DNA of 64,000 bases from NCBI GenBank assembly GCA_963971425.1, contig OZ020523.1:19635105-19699104 (forward strand), in the 5' to 3' direction. The stretch is from Bryoerythrophyllum caledonicum (lineage: Eukaryota; Streptophyta; Bryopsida; Pottiales; Pottiaceae). Positions 33,517 to 46,925 of this stretch are shown here, one piece after another. Made by a program: the position numbers and the translations under genes. Numbering within the stretch: position 1 is the first letter of the stretch; each line of letters begins with the position of its first letter. Under the pieces are notes generated by a model. That model was not told the origin of the DNA. It saw only the letters and a program-made list of their open reading frames with translations, and searched no databases.

Positions 33517-35085
33517 CTATGGAGGGTCGTGTGTGTTGGGGAGAGGTTGGTTGTTTTCAATTTTGCGTTTATGTAGCAAAATGGACATGGCATATTGAGT
33601 AGCGATGGTGTTGATGTTTTTAAAGGTGGTTTTAATTGTTTCGATGGGTATTTTGAAGGTTTCTTCAAGAGTATTCATAGATGGAATAAACGTGGTGGCA
33701 CGAGCGCCAGATGTGATTACTACAAGGGGATCCACATTCCATCCAAGGGCTATGATGTCTTCTATGAGGGGTTGGTATTTATCTATTTTGTTTTGGATTG
33801 TTTCCGGGGAAAATCTATCATTGCAATATGTGAATTCAATGAATTGAATGGTGTAGTCTTGGTTTATGTGATCGGTTGGTGGATCATTATATGGTAAACC
33901 TCTGACACATAGTATGTCCGGTTTGAGCCTAGCATTACAATGACAGCTTTGAGTCTCGCATGAATATGGGAGTAGCCAAGGGGGAACCGTATTTTCTTGT
34001 AGATTGTTGTTGAAGGTGCCGGCAATCATTAGGATAAAGCATCTCGATTTGATGTGGGAGGTGATTAGTTTTCGAATTTCCCATACCGCTTTATTATGTC
34101 TTTTAACAATTAAGGAGTGTGTGTGGTGGTTTTGGCATTTGAGTAGGACATGAAGCGATGTGTCGGGATCCGTTAAGGGGCATATGGGGCATGATATGGA
34201 TGGGAATCTTTCTATTCCAAAGAAAAGTTGTTTACGAGCGTTTCCCATATATTGGCCGGTACGGAATTTGATGAGGCATGTTATTTGTGAGTAGGAAATG
34301 GTGGGGTTTTTCCAAAAATTTGTAGAGAGTTCAATGTCTATGTTATTGTTGTTGGTCAATTTTTCAATGTTAGGGATATTTTTTGTTATTGTGTCAAGAT
34401 TATTGAAGTGGTCTTGTTTTTGGAGATATTTGCCCAGAAATCTAATTGGTCCTTTATCGGGAGTATCTTCTTTGGAAGGCCAATCTTCTCTTTGGAAGTA
34501 GTATGGAGTAGCATGGGCATGTTTGTGTGGGTCTTTGGCATTTTTGTGTGTTTTTTCTCGGCCTTCTTTTGCTAATTTATCTGCTTGTTCATTGCCATCA
34601 ATATTGGCATGGGCTCTTACTTTGTGGAGGGTTGTGGTGTGTGTTCAGTTTTGTAACATTTGGATCATTGACATTAGTATGGTTTGGACGGGGTGGCTAT
34701 TGTGAAGGGTAGGGTGTGTTATTTGAATGTTTAGTAAGTAAAGTGCATTTATGCAATCAGTGAATATATGAGCGGGTTCATTGTTGTATTTTGTTGTAAT
34801 GATTTGTAAAGTTTTGTGAATGGCCATAAGTTCTGCTCTAAGGATATTTTGTAATCCATGGAGTCTTTTGGCTAATTTAATTTCTTTGGTCGAATTGTAT
34901 ATGCCATATCCAGCTTTTTCTCTGTGCCAATTTCCCGGGCTAATTTGTTCTGGTGGTTTAAAGGATCCATCGGTATAATAACTATGTGCGGGGTTAAATT
35001 TTGGTGTGGTATGAGTAGGATGGTTTAGAGGGGGGGTGTGAAAAGGCAGTTTGATGTATTGTTGATGTAGTTTAGTTTTGACCAT
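33517..35085 (-). pseudogene. LINE ORF2 3' part: RNase H, CCHC finger, RLE-like domain (minus copy)
   Basis: Two open pieces in one frame (35085-34645 and 34359-33517). RNase H marks: YYTDGSF, RAELMAIHK, FTDCINALYLL. Then FRTGQYMGN, a CPICPLTDPDTSLHVLLKC finger, and ARLKPDILC...IQFIEFTYCND...KIDKYQPL, which fits the PD-(D/E)-K-x-x-K-Y layout of restriction-like endonucleases. Its frame is -1 relative to the upstream linker (TGG at 35082-35084), as in the plus copy. Nonfunctional because the rest of the element is broken. Confidence 0.75.
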
Positions 35086-35258
35086 TTTTTACTTCGGTTA
35101 ACAGGGGTTTGTATAGGTGTAGGTGGGATCAGTCGTGTGTATAATCATTGTATGTTTAAGTTGTGTGTTATGGAGGTGAGTTCTTCTAGTTGTTCTATGG
35201 TGCCAATGGTTTGATTTTGATAATGGACACATATTATTTGTAATGTGGATGGTTCAAT

Positions 35259-36538
35259 TCAAGGTTTTTTTAACTTGGGTGGAATAGTAGGTTCTTTGTA
35301 TGGTATTGAATCTGCTTCAAATAATGCAAGAATATGAGAATTTGGGAATGGGTTTAAGTGTTGGTTGTTGTTTTGGTACGAGTTGTGGTTTGGTGCGATG
35401 ATGATTGTATTTGTGTAGTTTGGGTTATGTTTGGCGGCAAGTCGAGCCCAATGTACTGCTTGTTCCATTTCCTTCTCATTGTGGGGGTGGGCTATACCAT
35501 TATCTATCCATTTGTAGTCAAAGGCTTTTCCCAATGATCCGAATATTTTGTCTCTTTCAAAAGGTGAGTAGAATTTTTTTAGTTTGGTAGAGCATGTGAC
35601 CGGTGAAGAAAAGTATGATTGTTCAATGTTAAAGGATGATATAGTGAGTCTAAAATGGGTGTGGGTATCTTGTATTGCACATTTTTGAGAGGGTCATTTT
35701 TTGGGATTCGGTATTTATATCTTTGGTATAGCCAAATTAGTTCGGTTTCAAAGGGTTGGGTCTCTGATTCTATGTTTGTAGGAGTTTGTAATTTTGTATT
35801 GTATTGATTCCATAACCATTGGAGTCGAGTGGTGGGAATAGTGTGCAAATGTCGGCCATTTTCTTCATGTAGATGTGCTTGATCGTTACCTAATTTAATT
35901 GTGTTTGAGACTGTAAGGATATCATTTTCTGGATTACATTATGTTGTAGAAATATTTAAGAGTGGGATAACTATGGGTGGTGTTACGGATCTTGGGTTTG
36001 AGAATTGTTCTTGAGGGTGGTGGGCTAGGATGATTTCCGAGTAAATTTTGTTTTGAATTTTTTGGTAGTATTGTTTTAATTTTTCGATGGTATGTGTGGA
36101 GGTATTGGTGTCGTGACGTAGAAAGAGGTCTCTTTGGGAAAGCCATTTATTGTATGTACTATTATTGTGTTGCCATTGGCATAAATATTTTGTGTGGGTA
36201 TTTTGTATATTATTTGTGTCTGTGTGTTGGATATGTTTGTGGTGTGTGATGTTGTTAATGGGATATGTGGTAGGGTTTTTGGGGATGTGTGTTGGGGGGC
36301 GGGGATGGTGTGGATGTGGAGGGTTAGCGGGATTGATTGGTGTGAGAATATTTCTTGGGGTAATGTAATTGTTGATGGTAATGAATGAATCTTGAAGTAT
36401 ATAGGAGTATGAGTGTATGTTACAAGGGGTATGACATGTAATGGGGCATGTGGGGTGGCAAAATAGTTGTTTAGCAACATTTAGAGCACTTTTTAATAAT
36501 TTGGATGGGGGTGAAGTGGTAGTTTTTGAAGTCCACAT
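35259..36538 (-). pseudogene. LINE ORF2 linker region between RT and RNase H (minus copy)
   Basis: Three open pieces (36538-35939, 35848-35579, 35534-35259) correspond to the roughly 700-residue linker of the plus copy (matching PTCPITCHTPCNIHSYS, YLCQWQHN, RLQWLWNQYNTKLQTPTNIE, GKAFDYKWIDNGIAHPH). Stops and frameshifts separate them. I do not recognise a domain in the linker. Confidence 0.7.
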
Positions 36539-36847
36539 TGTTCATAATGTGTGTGCCGTTAGGTAAAGTGATTTGTTTTAGTTCAAAAATATTTTTTGAT
36601 AGGAGTTTTTGTAGAAGCTTTTGAGAGAGTTGGGCATTGAGTGTGTCATGGTTTAGTGTTTCTTGGCGCCATATTATTTCTAGTGGTGTAGGGTCAATGA
36701 GGAAATTTGGGAACGTGCTTTTAAGGTGGGCTTTAGCTATGTGTTTTAATAGGAAGAATGTTCGTGTGATTGGTGATCTTATACAATCACTTTTTTTGAT
36801 TCTAGGTATGTTTTCGGCACCACCGTATTGGGCAAGGACATAATGAG

Positions 36848-37862
36848 TTAATCCATTATATATTTTTCATTTAGAGCATTTTGTAATTGTTCACCTATAC
36901 ATCGGAGATATGCGTTTTTAAGAGAGAAGGCTTCAAGCCCAAATAGATTATGTGGGAGTTGGGTTATCGCATTTGGCATACATTTTGGTAGTCCACATAT
37001 AGTTTTTTGTATGGCTATTATCTTCTGGTCAAGTTTTTTGATAGCTCGCATAGAGTATGGTACACTGTAGAAGCTGTATGCTATGCCTGGGCGTATTAGG
37101 ATATCAACCATTTTTATTTTTTGTTTCATGGTGGCCGGGCATGTTGTCAATTCTTTGCATTGTATGATGAGTTTTGTGGTTGTAGTGTGAATTTGAATTT
37201 TCCATTTTAGTGAATGGACAAGATTTGTACCTAGGTATATGTATGGTTCATTTTGATGTAGTATAGGGATTGGTTGATTGTGGTAATTGATGTTAGAAGC
37301 TTGCATTAGGGCTTTGAAAGTGGTGGGGTTTAATTTGGATTTGTTTGGGCATCCGGTAGCGGCACATTTGGGACACCTACGTCCATACCGGTCCATTTGC
37401 AATATCTATTAATTTTATTGAGTTGTATTTGTATAGATTTAATTTCGCTAGTTATGACCGCGAGGTCATCATCGTATGCTGCAAAGTTTATGATGGTTTG
37501 TGATGTGCCAAAGGTGTATCCATTGTTTCCCCGTTCAAGCCATCTAAGTAGTGGTTCTAAGAATATAATAAATAGGTATGAGCTAAGGGTATCTCCTTGT
37601 ATAGTTCCTCTTTGAATGGGTATAGGTTTTGTTTTTCCGAAGTGTTCTCCAATATAGTGAGTGGATGATTGGGAGTAGATGTTTCCAACAAGTGTAGTTG
37701 CATCTTTTGGGAAGCCGAGATCCGTCATTATTGCTAATAGTCTAGCGTGGTCTATCGAGCCAAAGGCATTTTTGAAGTCAACGTATAATATGTATATATC
37801 TTGGTTTGTAAACCGTGCATCTTCTAGTGCGGCTATTTGTATTTGTCGAGCGGCACTTCTTT
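36848..37862 (-). pseudogene. LINE reverse transcriptase, damaged (minus copy)
   Basis: Frames 37728-37330 and 37402-36848 carry RT motif B (QRGTIQGDTLSSYLFIIF) and motif C AAYDDDLAVI, where the usual YADD has become YDDD. Motif A VDFKNAFGSIDH is still readable just upstream, across a frame change. Compared with the plus copy about 190 bp of the RT N-terminal part are missing at about 37920-37935. Confidence 0.8.
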
Positions 37863-39905
37863 CTACTCTAAAGCCTTCTTGGCTATCATGTAGGATTTTA
37901 AATTTTTCGCCATATGAGGATAGGATGGAAGCATGTTTTTGGGTATTGAATTTGGTATGCGATCTGGGCCTGGGGCTTTGTTGTTACTTAGGTTTCGAAG
38001 ACATGTGTCGTATGTGGCTCTGTTGTAGTATGTATGTAGTGGACTTTCTGGTTTGCCTCGTTTGTCTAAGGTAAATCCATCAAGGTCATGCCATGGGTAT
38101 TGGCGTACAGCACATGTACATTCAATTGAATGTTGTGGTTGGTAATTACATGTTGGTACTGTGGGTCTATTGTTTTTTGTTTGTTGATTGAATATTTCAT
38201 TCGCAATGTCTTCGGGGCTAGTTAAAATATTATTATATTGATCTGTGATACAATCTAGTGGTGGGGATTCTAGATTCTTAAAGACTTTTCTGTTAATTTT
38301 CTTAGGGCTAATTTCATATAATTGTCTATATTTTGAGATGGCTTTTTTAATGTTATCTTTGGTGTATTTTGAGGTTATTTTTCTGGCTTGTATGTTGACA
38401 TTTTTTGCAATTAGCGCGATATCTTTTATCCATGTATCATGGGGTATATCCGGGGGCGGTGGAGTGGGAATTTGGGTATGGTGTAGAGTTAGTAGTTCAT
38501 TGTATATGGGGTGGTTACGCCATTGAGAATTATTTTTTACAAGTCTTACAGTTTTTTGTATAACATGGTATGTAGTAAGATGTTGTTTCCAAATTTTAGA
38601 GAGTTTGCGGGATAGATAACCTCCTTGTTGAGATGTTCTGTTTGTCATTTGGGGTATTGGGTGGGCTCTACAAGTTTGTTCTAGTGTGTTGGAGATTTTT
38701 TTGATGAGTATATCTAGGGTTTGACATGCTTCTTGCCATTGTACTTGTGATAGTTGATTATTATTTTCAAGTGTATTTATGAGGGAGTCTATTTGCATGG
38801 ATTTTTCTTCAAAGAATTTTGTGTTGAATTTTTCTAAGTTTTCTTTTGGGATGGGGATGAGTATGCGTATTGTGTTATTGTTTAGAATTGTGGGAGTTCT
38901 ATTAATTAAGGTGTTATTTGGGATGTGTAAATGTATAGGTGAATGGTCCGAGTTGAGAATAACATCCTTGTTTGTTGTAGAGGTGTATTGTGTATTGTTG
39001 TTGGCATTTATATAAAAGCCATCTATTAGACTCCAATCGCTATAATTGTATCCTCCTTGTCTAGAGAATTGTGTATCGGTTTTTATGTAAGTGAAGTTTA
39101 AGTTTTCGGTGAAGTGGCGCCATTGGTGGTCTATGGTTTGAGGAGGGGTGTTATGATTTCCATTTTGGCGTCCAATTAATGCTATGTCTCTATTGAAGTC
39201 TCCGCATAGCATATATGTGTGATTGGGGTTATTATTTATTTGAGATGTGATAGTGTTTTGTATGTCATTGATAAATCTAGTATCTTCGGGGTGAGATGGC
39301 ATTTACATGTGAAGAACTAACCATGGTTGTAGTGGGCAATTAGTGATTTTGATTATTTGAAGGTAAGGAGATATGTGCATTGGGGTGGGGATTTTTTTTA
39401 TGTTGCCCGGGAAAGCATATTTTTTATATATTAGTGTAAGGAGGCTGCCGCAACCGGGTGTGTATGGTCTCCGTTGTTGAATACATCTTGTAAGTGCATG
39501 CGTATTGTTGAAAATGAGTTTATAGTCTTGAAATAAATTTTGTATATATTTTGTAGATTTTGTGGTGGATAATTTTGTTTCTTGTATAACTATAATGGCT
39601 GGCGGTGTGTTTGTATGTGTGGCCAAAGTTTGTAAGCTAGGAAGGGCAGTGTTTAGAGAGGAGGCATTCCATGTGATTATATATGTATTTTCTTGATTTG
39701 AGTTGTTGTTTTGGTTTTGTGGGAGAAGGTAAGGAGGTGGAGGGGGTGGGTGGGTATATTTTGGTATTTGATCGAGACATTTTAGTGATTCAATAATTAG
39801 ATTGTTGGGAAGGTATGGAAATTTTTGTTTTATACTCTCTTGTGATTGTGGTATATGATGATTGTGTATAAAATCATATAGTTCTTTATGTATTGATGTT
39901 TAATG
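37863..39905 (-). pseudogene. LINE APE-type endonuclease and APE-RT linker (minus copy)
   Basis: The frame covers 39905 to 37863 with one in-frame TAA at 39303-39305 (TAC in the other copy). Endonuclease signatures: TWNASSLN, VIQETKLS, LLCGDFNRD, and SDHSPIHLHIP. The APE-RT linker continues to DRIPNSIPKNM, where the RT deletion begins. In this copy the QFSRQGGYNYSDW segment is intact, which shows that the TAG at 55784 in the plus copy replaces Gln. Confidence 0.82.
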
Positions 39906-40308
39906 TTTTATAATATTTTGGTTATTTTCAATGAATGATATATAAGGGTGTGGAGTGTTAATGTGTCTTTCGGGAGGGTTTTGTAGGTTAGCAAGGGAGT
40001 TTAGTAGTGTATTAGTCCATTGAGTTATGTTTGGGCTTTGTGTGTTTAATAGGTGGTTACATTCGTCTATGTGTGGGTGGATTGTAGTTACTATGGCGTA
40101 TAGGATATGTGGTGGGGGGTGTTCATTTTGTTGTTGTATATATTGGATAATGTGTGGATGTGTGTTGGTGTATAATAGGTGTAGTGTATGAGTGGATTTT
40201 AGTATAGGTGCAAATGTTTGGGCAATATGTCTGTATTCCGGTTGTAATTTTATTGTGTTTAGTATGAAGTATATTTTGGCGTTCTTTTTGTGTTGTGTTG
40301 GGTGTATT

Positions 40309-41038
<730 letters not shown>

Positions 41039-41155
41039 TTTATTTGTTTGGTAGTATATAGATATACTATATATTTTTTTTGGGGAAGATAGTATTTATT
41101 TTAGTATAAATATATACTATGATATTTATTTTAATTGTAGCGTTGTTTGACGCTA

Positions 41156-42738
41156 TTAGTTTGACATATCCATCTTGTTTTCAATGGCTCGATGTTCTCG
41201 TTCTGATGCTTGTGTTTCCGCCGCCATGATGGTTGCAATGAGTTGGGATCGAAGAGTTGACATTTCCCCCCTAAGGAATTTTACCGTGTTTGTTTGCACC
41301 ATGTTTGCGTATTGTTTAGCTTCCTTGACAATTTCTCCTCTCATGGTCTTCATTTCTTTTCGGAGTTGTTGAAGGATGATGCCATTGCCTTTGTTTGGGC
41401 CATTTTCCATGGCTATTACCGCGTTGGCTACTGCTGAGTTGAATCCGTGAACCCAAGCCGTGTTAGTTCCTCCATGCTGGGTTTGTTGCTGCCATCTAGA
41501 CTCTTGGGGTGAGGGGTAAACATTATATATTTGCCGTGAAGTTTTTTGCTTTGTCTAACATATTTTTTTATATACGGCTGCATTTAGACATTCAATATTG
41601 CAAGTCCCTACGTGGCGCCTATGTTCAAGTTTGAAGAATGTGTCCACCACATACTCCTCCCCAAGTATGGATTTTATTCCTTCCTCTAGTTCTTTTCGTT
41701 TTTAGTTTTGTTAAGGTTTTTCGCAATTAAAATTAGACAGCTCTTCTTTGCAATCTCATCCTCATCCATCTTCCGGGTTGTAAAAATGGGTACAAAAATC
41801 TCATTATCAAATGATATTTTGTAGTCCTTTATATTGGCTGCTTGTTTTGGGGAGGGAGTTTTAACCCATGCAAACTTTGAAGAACATTTCTTTTCAACTC
41901 CTGTAACTTCGAAGTCATAGCTTCTAGCGAAACTATCTTTCACAATCTCCTCGTACAAGTTGTATGCCTCTATGTTGGCAAGGTTGGGGCCGGTTATTTT
42001 TATTGATAGGAGGTGTGAAAAAGCCAAGGAATCGTATGACTTGCATACTTTCCCTTGGTGTGGTATCCCTTCGTTTAGGATAAGGATGAAGGCCCTTAGG
42101 CCTTGTAGCATCCCTTTGGCATCAATCTCTGGGTTCTTAAGGTGTATTTTAGCCACACCAGTCCAATTGTCTGATTGGTGGTGGCAAAATATGGCAATTG
42201 GCTCTCCAATACATGTCCCTAAGGCAATGTCCATCTCTTTCAATCTTGTTTTAACCATGTCTAACACCACATGTTGTTTGGACCAGATTTGACTTCCTTA
42301 TTCAAAGTGAATGGAGATTTGGTAGTCCAAGGCAAAGCCATTTGTGTCCACCTCAACTTCACTTGGAAGTTGGGTGAGGTTGAAATGGTTTCCCTCTTTC
42401 CCATCAGCCCGTTTACAGGGCCATTCCTCTTGGGGGATAAATGGGAATGAGGGCATTGCCTCGCAACTTTCGGCTGCCTCCTTTTTGTCCATCCCATTCT
42501 CAATCATATCTTCAATGGTAATACTAGACACCTTTTGACCTCCATTTTTCTTTGCAATGGTATCCATTGTTTGGAAGCCTAGCCAGTATTTAGTTGAAGG
42601 CAAACTTGTTGCCTTCACCTTTTTCTGGATGGTGCTTGTGATCATTAAGAACTTTTGGGCTACATTCATAGGACGAGGGTTTTCTTCAACTACGTCAACG
42701 AAAAGGCGCTTGGAGGGCGTGGCGGTTGTCTGAGGCAT
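41156..42738 (-). pseudogene. LINE ORF1 (minus copy), broken
   Basis: From ATG 42738 the frame reads through STKYWLGFQTMDTIAKK, a HFNLTQLPS block and ALDYQISIHFE, then a TAA at about 42296-42298, and resumes in the same frame (VLDMVKTRLKEMDIALG...) to 41686; a frameshifted remainder ends in a coiled coil (LQQLRKEMKTMRGEIVKEAKQ) at 41410-41156. It parallels the plus-copy ORF1 block by block at low identity. No CCHC zinc knuckles are seen. Confidence 0.75.
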
Positions 42739-42739
42739 G

Positions 42740-45700
42740 CTGTAGAAATAAAATATAAGAGTGTTACTAGCTGAGTTGTACCATGTTACTATCGTTTTTC
42801 TCCTTATCGTCTTGATCTTAACATCTCCCTTCAACATGCGTTGAGGGCTTGTTGACCTTGAGATTCTCAAGAAGGAGTAAGATATGGCAAAATTAACATT
42901 GTACAAGGAATAGGACTGATAGTACATAACAAATGGTTGTGGAGGATGACTATCGCAATGACCTTTAACTACTCTTGCACAAACACACACACGAGAGGTG
43001 CCACAGTAAGGGTCACCTCCCCAAGTAACATGTTTTAATATTGATATTTGAATACATGCCCATTGGTTTACAAAATAAACCAGGTGATAGCAATGGTCAT
43101 AAAACTTTAAGAGAAATAGGAGGTTGTAACATGAGTATGTGGCTTCAAGTTGTGGTGACCTTGTGGTGTAGTGATTCGTAACCCTCTGGTTCCTTTGCAT
43201 CCTTGGAGCAGGTCGACCCACAGTGGGACTCCACCAGGTGTGGCCGATCCAACGTTCACTGACGCCCTTGTTTCTTGGCTGCTCTATGCTGGCGCCTAAT
43301 GATATGTGGCTGTTGGCGTTCTTCTACCCTCCCCCGTTCTCTCGCGTACAGGAGGTTACTCCATAGGTGGCTCTCCAGTTGCTCTTGCTCTCCACCCGCG
43401 AATTACCCTTGTCTTCGTTGTTGAGAGCTTTATCTCTTGTACTTGGCCTTTCCGGTCGGCTCCTCCACGGCTGCAGGCAGCGTTTCTTCTGGAGTTTGGG
43501 CGACGTCGATCGACTCCTCATTGACTCCAGGCGGTGCTCCTACGTTGCGATGACTTGTGTCTAGCTCCCCCTCAGCTGTTGGTATTCCAGGTGTGTTGAT
43601 TGCGATGCTCCACGCTTGTTTGGTGGTGCCGTCCGTTTGCGTGTTGTTGCAGCCCAGTTGTTTACGATCGTCGTTTCTGGGTCGGCTGAGTTGTGAGTTT
43701 CTTCAGGTCTTCGAGCTATGTTTTTTGGACTTTTGCTCGCTCGGGCTGATGAGGGTTGTGGCGGACGTGTCGATGTGAGTCGGCGGGAGGCAGTTTGAAT
43801 GAACCAGGCTACACCGGGATGCTGCGCTACCCTTCCTTTTTTCTTTTTTGTTGTTGACTGCGTGTGGACCTGGCGACTTCGAATGATCTGTGCGTGACTT
43901 GCTCGATTCACTTGGATCTGACGGTACGCTACTTCTGCCACCTTGCTACATTTGTTGTGGTTGTCTTTATGTCTGTCTCTTCTCTTCTTATGTTGCGGCT
44001 GTGTGGGAGGGGAGGAGTTAGTACATACTAAGTGGGTTCTACATGTGATTGTGAGGTGCCAAACTAGTGTGTGCGAGGGTTCATAAGTACTAATACAACA
44101 TAACAATAGATGATGCAGAGATAGAGTTAGGTATACTTCACTACTGAAAAATTTAAGTTGAGGGTCAAGCGGGGTCGACGAGCGTTGCCAGGGATCTGGT
44201 TTCCGCGCGCGCGGCTGCCGTAGCTTCTCCTCCTGTCGTTGTCTTTGGTCTGTCCCCCTTGTGTAGTCACTGTTGCCCTCCAAAAGTCCTTGCTCCCAGG
44301 TGTTGTTGAGAGTGGCCGCTAGGAAGGCGTGTAGAGAGTAGTCGAAAGAGTGATAAAAAGAGGGTTTCCCTATTGAATGAGTCACATGTTTTATACCTTG
44401 GTGGGTCTTCATGTGAAGTGTTGTCGTTTTTCGTTGCTGTTGTGTACATTCGTTTCTTGGGTTGGAGGCGGCTAGGATTTCGTGGTGCTGCCGACCGCGC
44501 GATTAGATCTTGAGGGTTGAGATGTCTGGATCTTGGATCTAGGGTTGCAAGTTTCTTGGCTTGGTCTTTTTTGGGTACCGTCGTTAGGTTTTTGTCGTAG
44601 GTCATTCGTCTTGGCGCTTTCCTTGTTGTGTCCGTTGGTAGCTTTGGCACGTAAACATTGAAGCTTATTATTGGTCCTGGTAACGGTCTTACTTTTGAAT
44701 TTGAAGGTAGTTGTCGTTAATTTCTGATGGTACCTGTTGCTGATTAGAGAAGGAAAACACACTATAAACAATGAGATTTGGGTGAGAGGACTTACCTGTG
44801 AGTTGACGTACCTCGATGTCGTGTTTGGTCTTGGGCTGTGGCGGCTGTGGAGATCCCATATTTGTTGACTCCTCATTGTTGTTGTTGGCCGCGGTTGGGT
44901 TAGCTTTGTCCTATTCCTGATTTTGTTGCATGTATCGCAGGTGGTTGAGTCGCTGGTAATCTTCCCCTGCTGGTTCGGTGTCGGTGCTGGCTGAAGCTGC
45001 TGGCAGTGGTTTGTTCCTGGCGCAAAACCTTCACTCTTCGTGGTTGGACCTACGCAATTTCGGAGTTGGATCTTCACGCTTTGGAGCTTGGCCTTCTCGC
45101 TTTGGAGCTGGGACATCGTTTTCTTGGAGCTTGGCCTATGTACTTTGGAGCAAGTCCTTTGTACTCCAGGAGCTGGTCCCCCACATTTTGGGGTTGGGTC
45201 TACGTTCTTGTAGAGCTCGGCTTGCGCGCTATGAAGCTGGGCCTTCGTCTCTTTGTAACTTGGCCTTCGTGCTTTGAGGCTGTCCCTTCGATCTCTTGGA
45301 GCTGGATCTATGTAGTTTGAAGCTGATCCTACATACTTCTGGAAGTGGGCCTTCACTTTTTGGAGTTGGGCCTTCATAATTTCGGAGTTTGGCCTGCGCG
45401 CTTTGGATCTGCTTCTTCGTAACTTTGGAACTGGGTACTCATACTTTTAGGGTAGAATCTTCGCATCTTGGAGCTGAACCTTTGTGCATTTGGAGTGTTG
45501 TTGTTGGTCTTGTTTATTGATGCCGGTGTAGGTCCTGTATCTTTGTTGTAGTCTCATGTGTTGCTTGGAGTCGGTGGTGGACTTGTTGCTACGATGTGCT
45601 CGTTCCTTCTGTAGCATCGATGTTGGGCCTGTTATTCTGATATAAATTTGATCCTTCTATAACGTTGAGCTATCGTGTGTCCGTCTCTTCTTTGGTGCTG

Positions 45701-46620
45701 AACTCGCGCTGTCTCGGAGTGATCTTGGTGTGTTGAGTGAGCTTGGTGTGCCAAACTATGTCCTGCTCGTCTCTGTCTGTTGTTCCATTCATGCGACTTC
45801 AGTGCTTCTCTATGTCAAGAGGTTAGTCAGTAGTATTGTTTTTACCACTCTTGTTGATTTGTGTGTTCCTAATATGCACTTTCTGGAACAAAATTTTATA
45901 AGATGTATTTTGCAAACAGAATCTAACTCATAATTTCTAAGGTGAAACGTTGTAAGCTATGTTATGTAAGGAGAATCTAAATTATGGTCTCTAAGGTAAA
46001 ACATTGTAAACTGTATTATGCAAGAAGAGTCTAGCATGCATTTTCTATCATAAAACATTGTAATATGTGACTTGCAAAAAGAAAGCTTTGTTGATTCTCC
46101 AGAGTTTCGTCCTTGGTACAGTTGTCTTGTGTCTTGGCAGCTAACTCGAGTCATGTGTAGGTAGTAGTTTGTCTTCATGATAATGCTAGAGTCCTAGTTG
46201 AGGAGGGGTTTGGTGTGGGGATATTCTGTGGTGCCGTGGTATCCTAGATCTAGATCTAATTGATTGAGAAATGATATGGGGGCTGCAACCTCTAGATCTA
46301 GATCTGAGCCAACACAGAGCCCCGCCATAGATCTACTCTTTCAAACTAGTACTTAGATTGTTGTGCCCTCATACATACTTTGTATCAATAGATCTAAGAT
46401 TTGCAATCCCTCCCAACACTCTCCACACCATCAATATACCTTTCAGCAACAAAGTAGTGCACACAGGGATTAACAATGAGCCCAACAACTCTCATTGTTG
46501 CGTGCATCTCATTTGCGCCTAACACCCAGAAACCCCTCCTCACTAGGTTTTGCCGAGCTACTCTTCTCTCATCTCACTCTCTTCAGATCTAGAGCTCCTC
46601 AAAACGGAAAATTGAAAATA
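42740..46620 (-). other. 5' region of the minus LINE copy, with degenerate repeats
   Basis: At 45036-45490 a degenerate minisatellite of roughly 30 bp (plus-strand words TTTGGAGCT(T/G)GGCCTTC) gives a Lys-Ala-Gln-Leu-Gln type repeat on the minus strand, inside a 301-codon frame. The 5' limit near 46620 is inferred from CAGATCTAGATCT-type and GTGAGGAGG words shared with the start of the plus copy; it could be wrong by hundreds of bases. Minus frames at 43561-44412 and 44267-44650 continue this low-complexity coding-like region. Confidence 0.4.
43150..43260 (+). mobile_element. Possible second tRNA-derived SINE head
   Basis: An A-box-like TGGTGTAGTGATTC at 43164 and a B-box-like AGGTCGACCCA at about 43210 resemble an internal RNA polymerase III promoter in plus orientation, inside the 5' region of the minus LINE copy. 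The element's ends are not clear. Confidence 0.3.
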
Positions 46621-46776
46621 ACCAACCTCTCCCCAAACTAAATGATACCCGCTAAAATCTTCCAAAACACACATTTAACCCACCACATTTCATCTCATCA
46701 AAAATTTGCCTTGTGGCTCTAACTTGATCCTTGGTCCGTGGAAACTGGTTACCAATTATTGATTTAATATTTTTGC

Positions 46777-46925
46777 TTACATAGTGTCTACCCTCGAGAG
46801 GAGGGAGTAGTTCCATACTACTTAATCGTTGTCTAGTGGACATTGGTTTAAGTGGTGGAACAAACAAACACTTTATTCACTCCGGCCCCCTTTAGCGAGG
46901 ACCGGAGTTCTTCTTTTTCTTCTGC
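46777..46925 (+). mobile_element. Tail-only LINE/SINE fragment
   Basis: GTGTCTACCCTCGAGAGG, AGTAGTTCC, GTGGAACAAACAAACACTTTATTC, a CTCCGG..CCGGAG hairpin and TTCTTCTTTTTCTTCT in plus orientation match the shared LINE/SINE tail. Nothing upstream matches a LINE ORF or the SINE body, so it is a 5'-truncated insertion. Confidence 0.7.

Noticed and set aside
36150-38526. Plus-strand frames of 60-131 codons
   Set aside because: They are antisense shadows of the minus-strand LINE ORF2.
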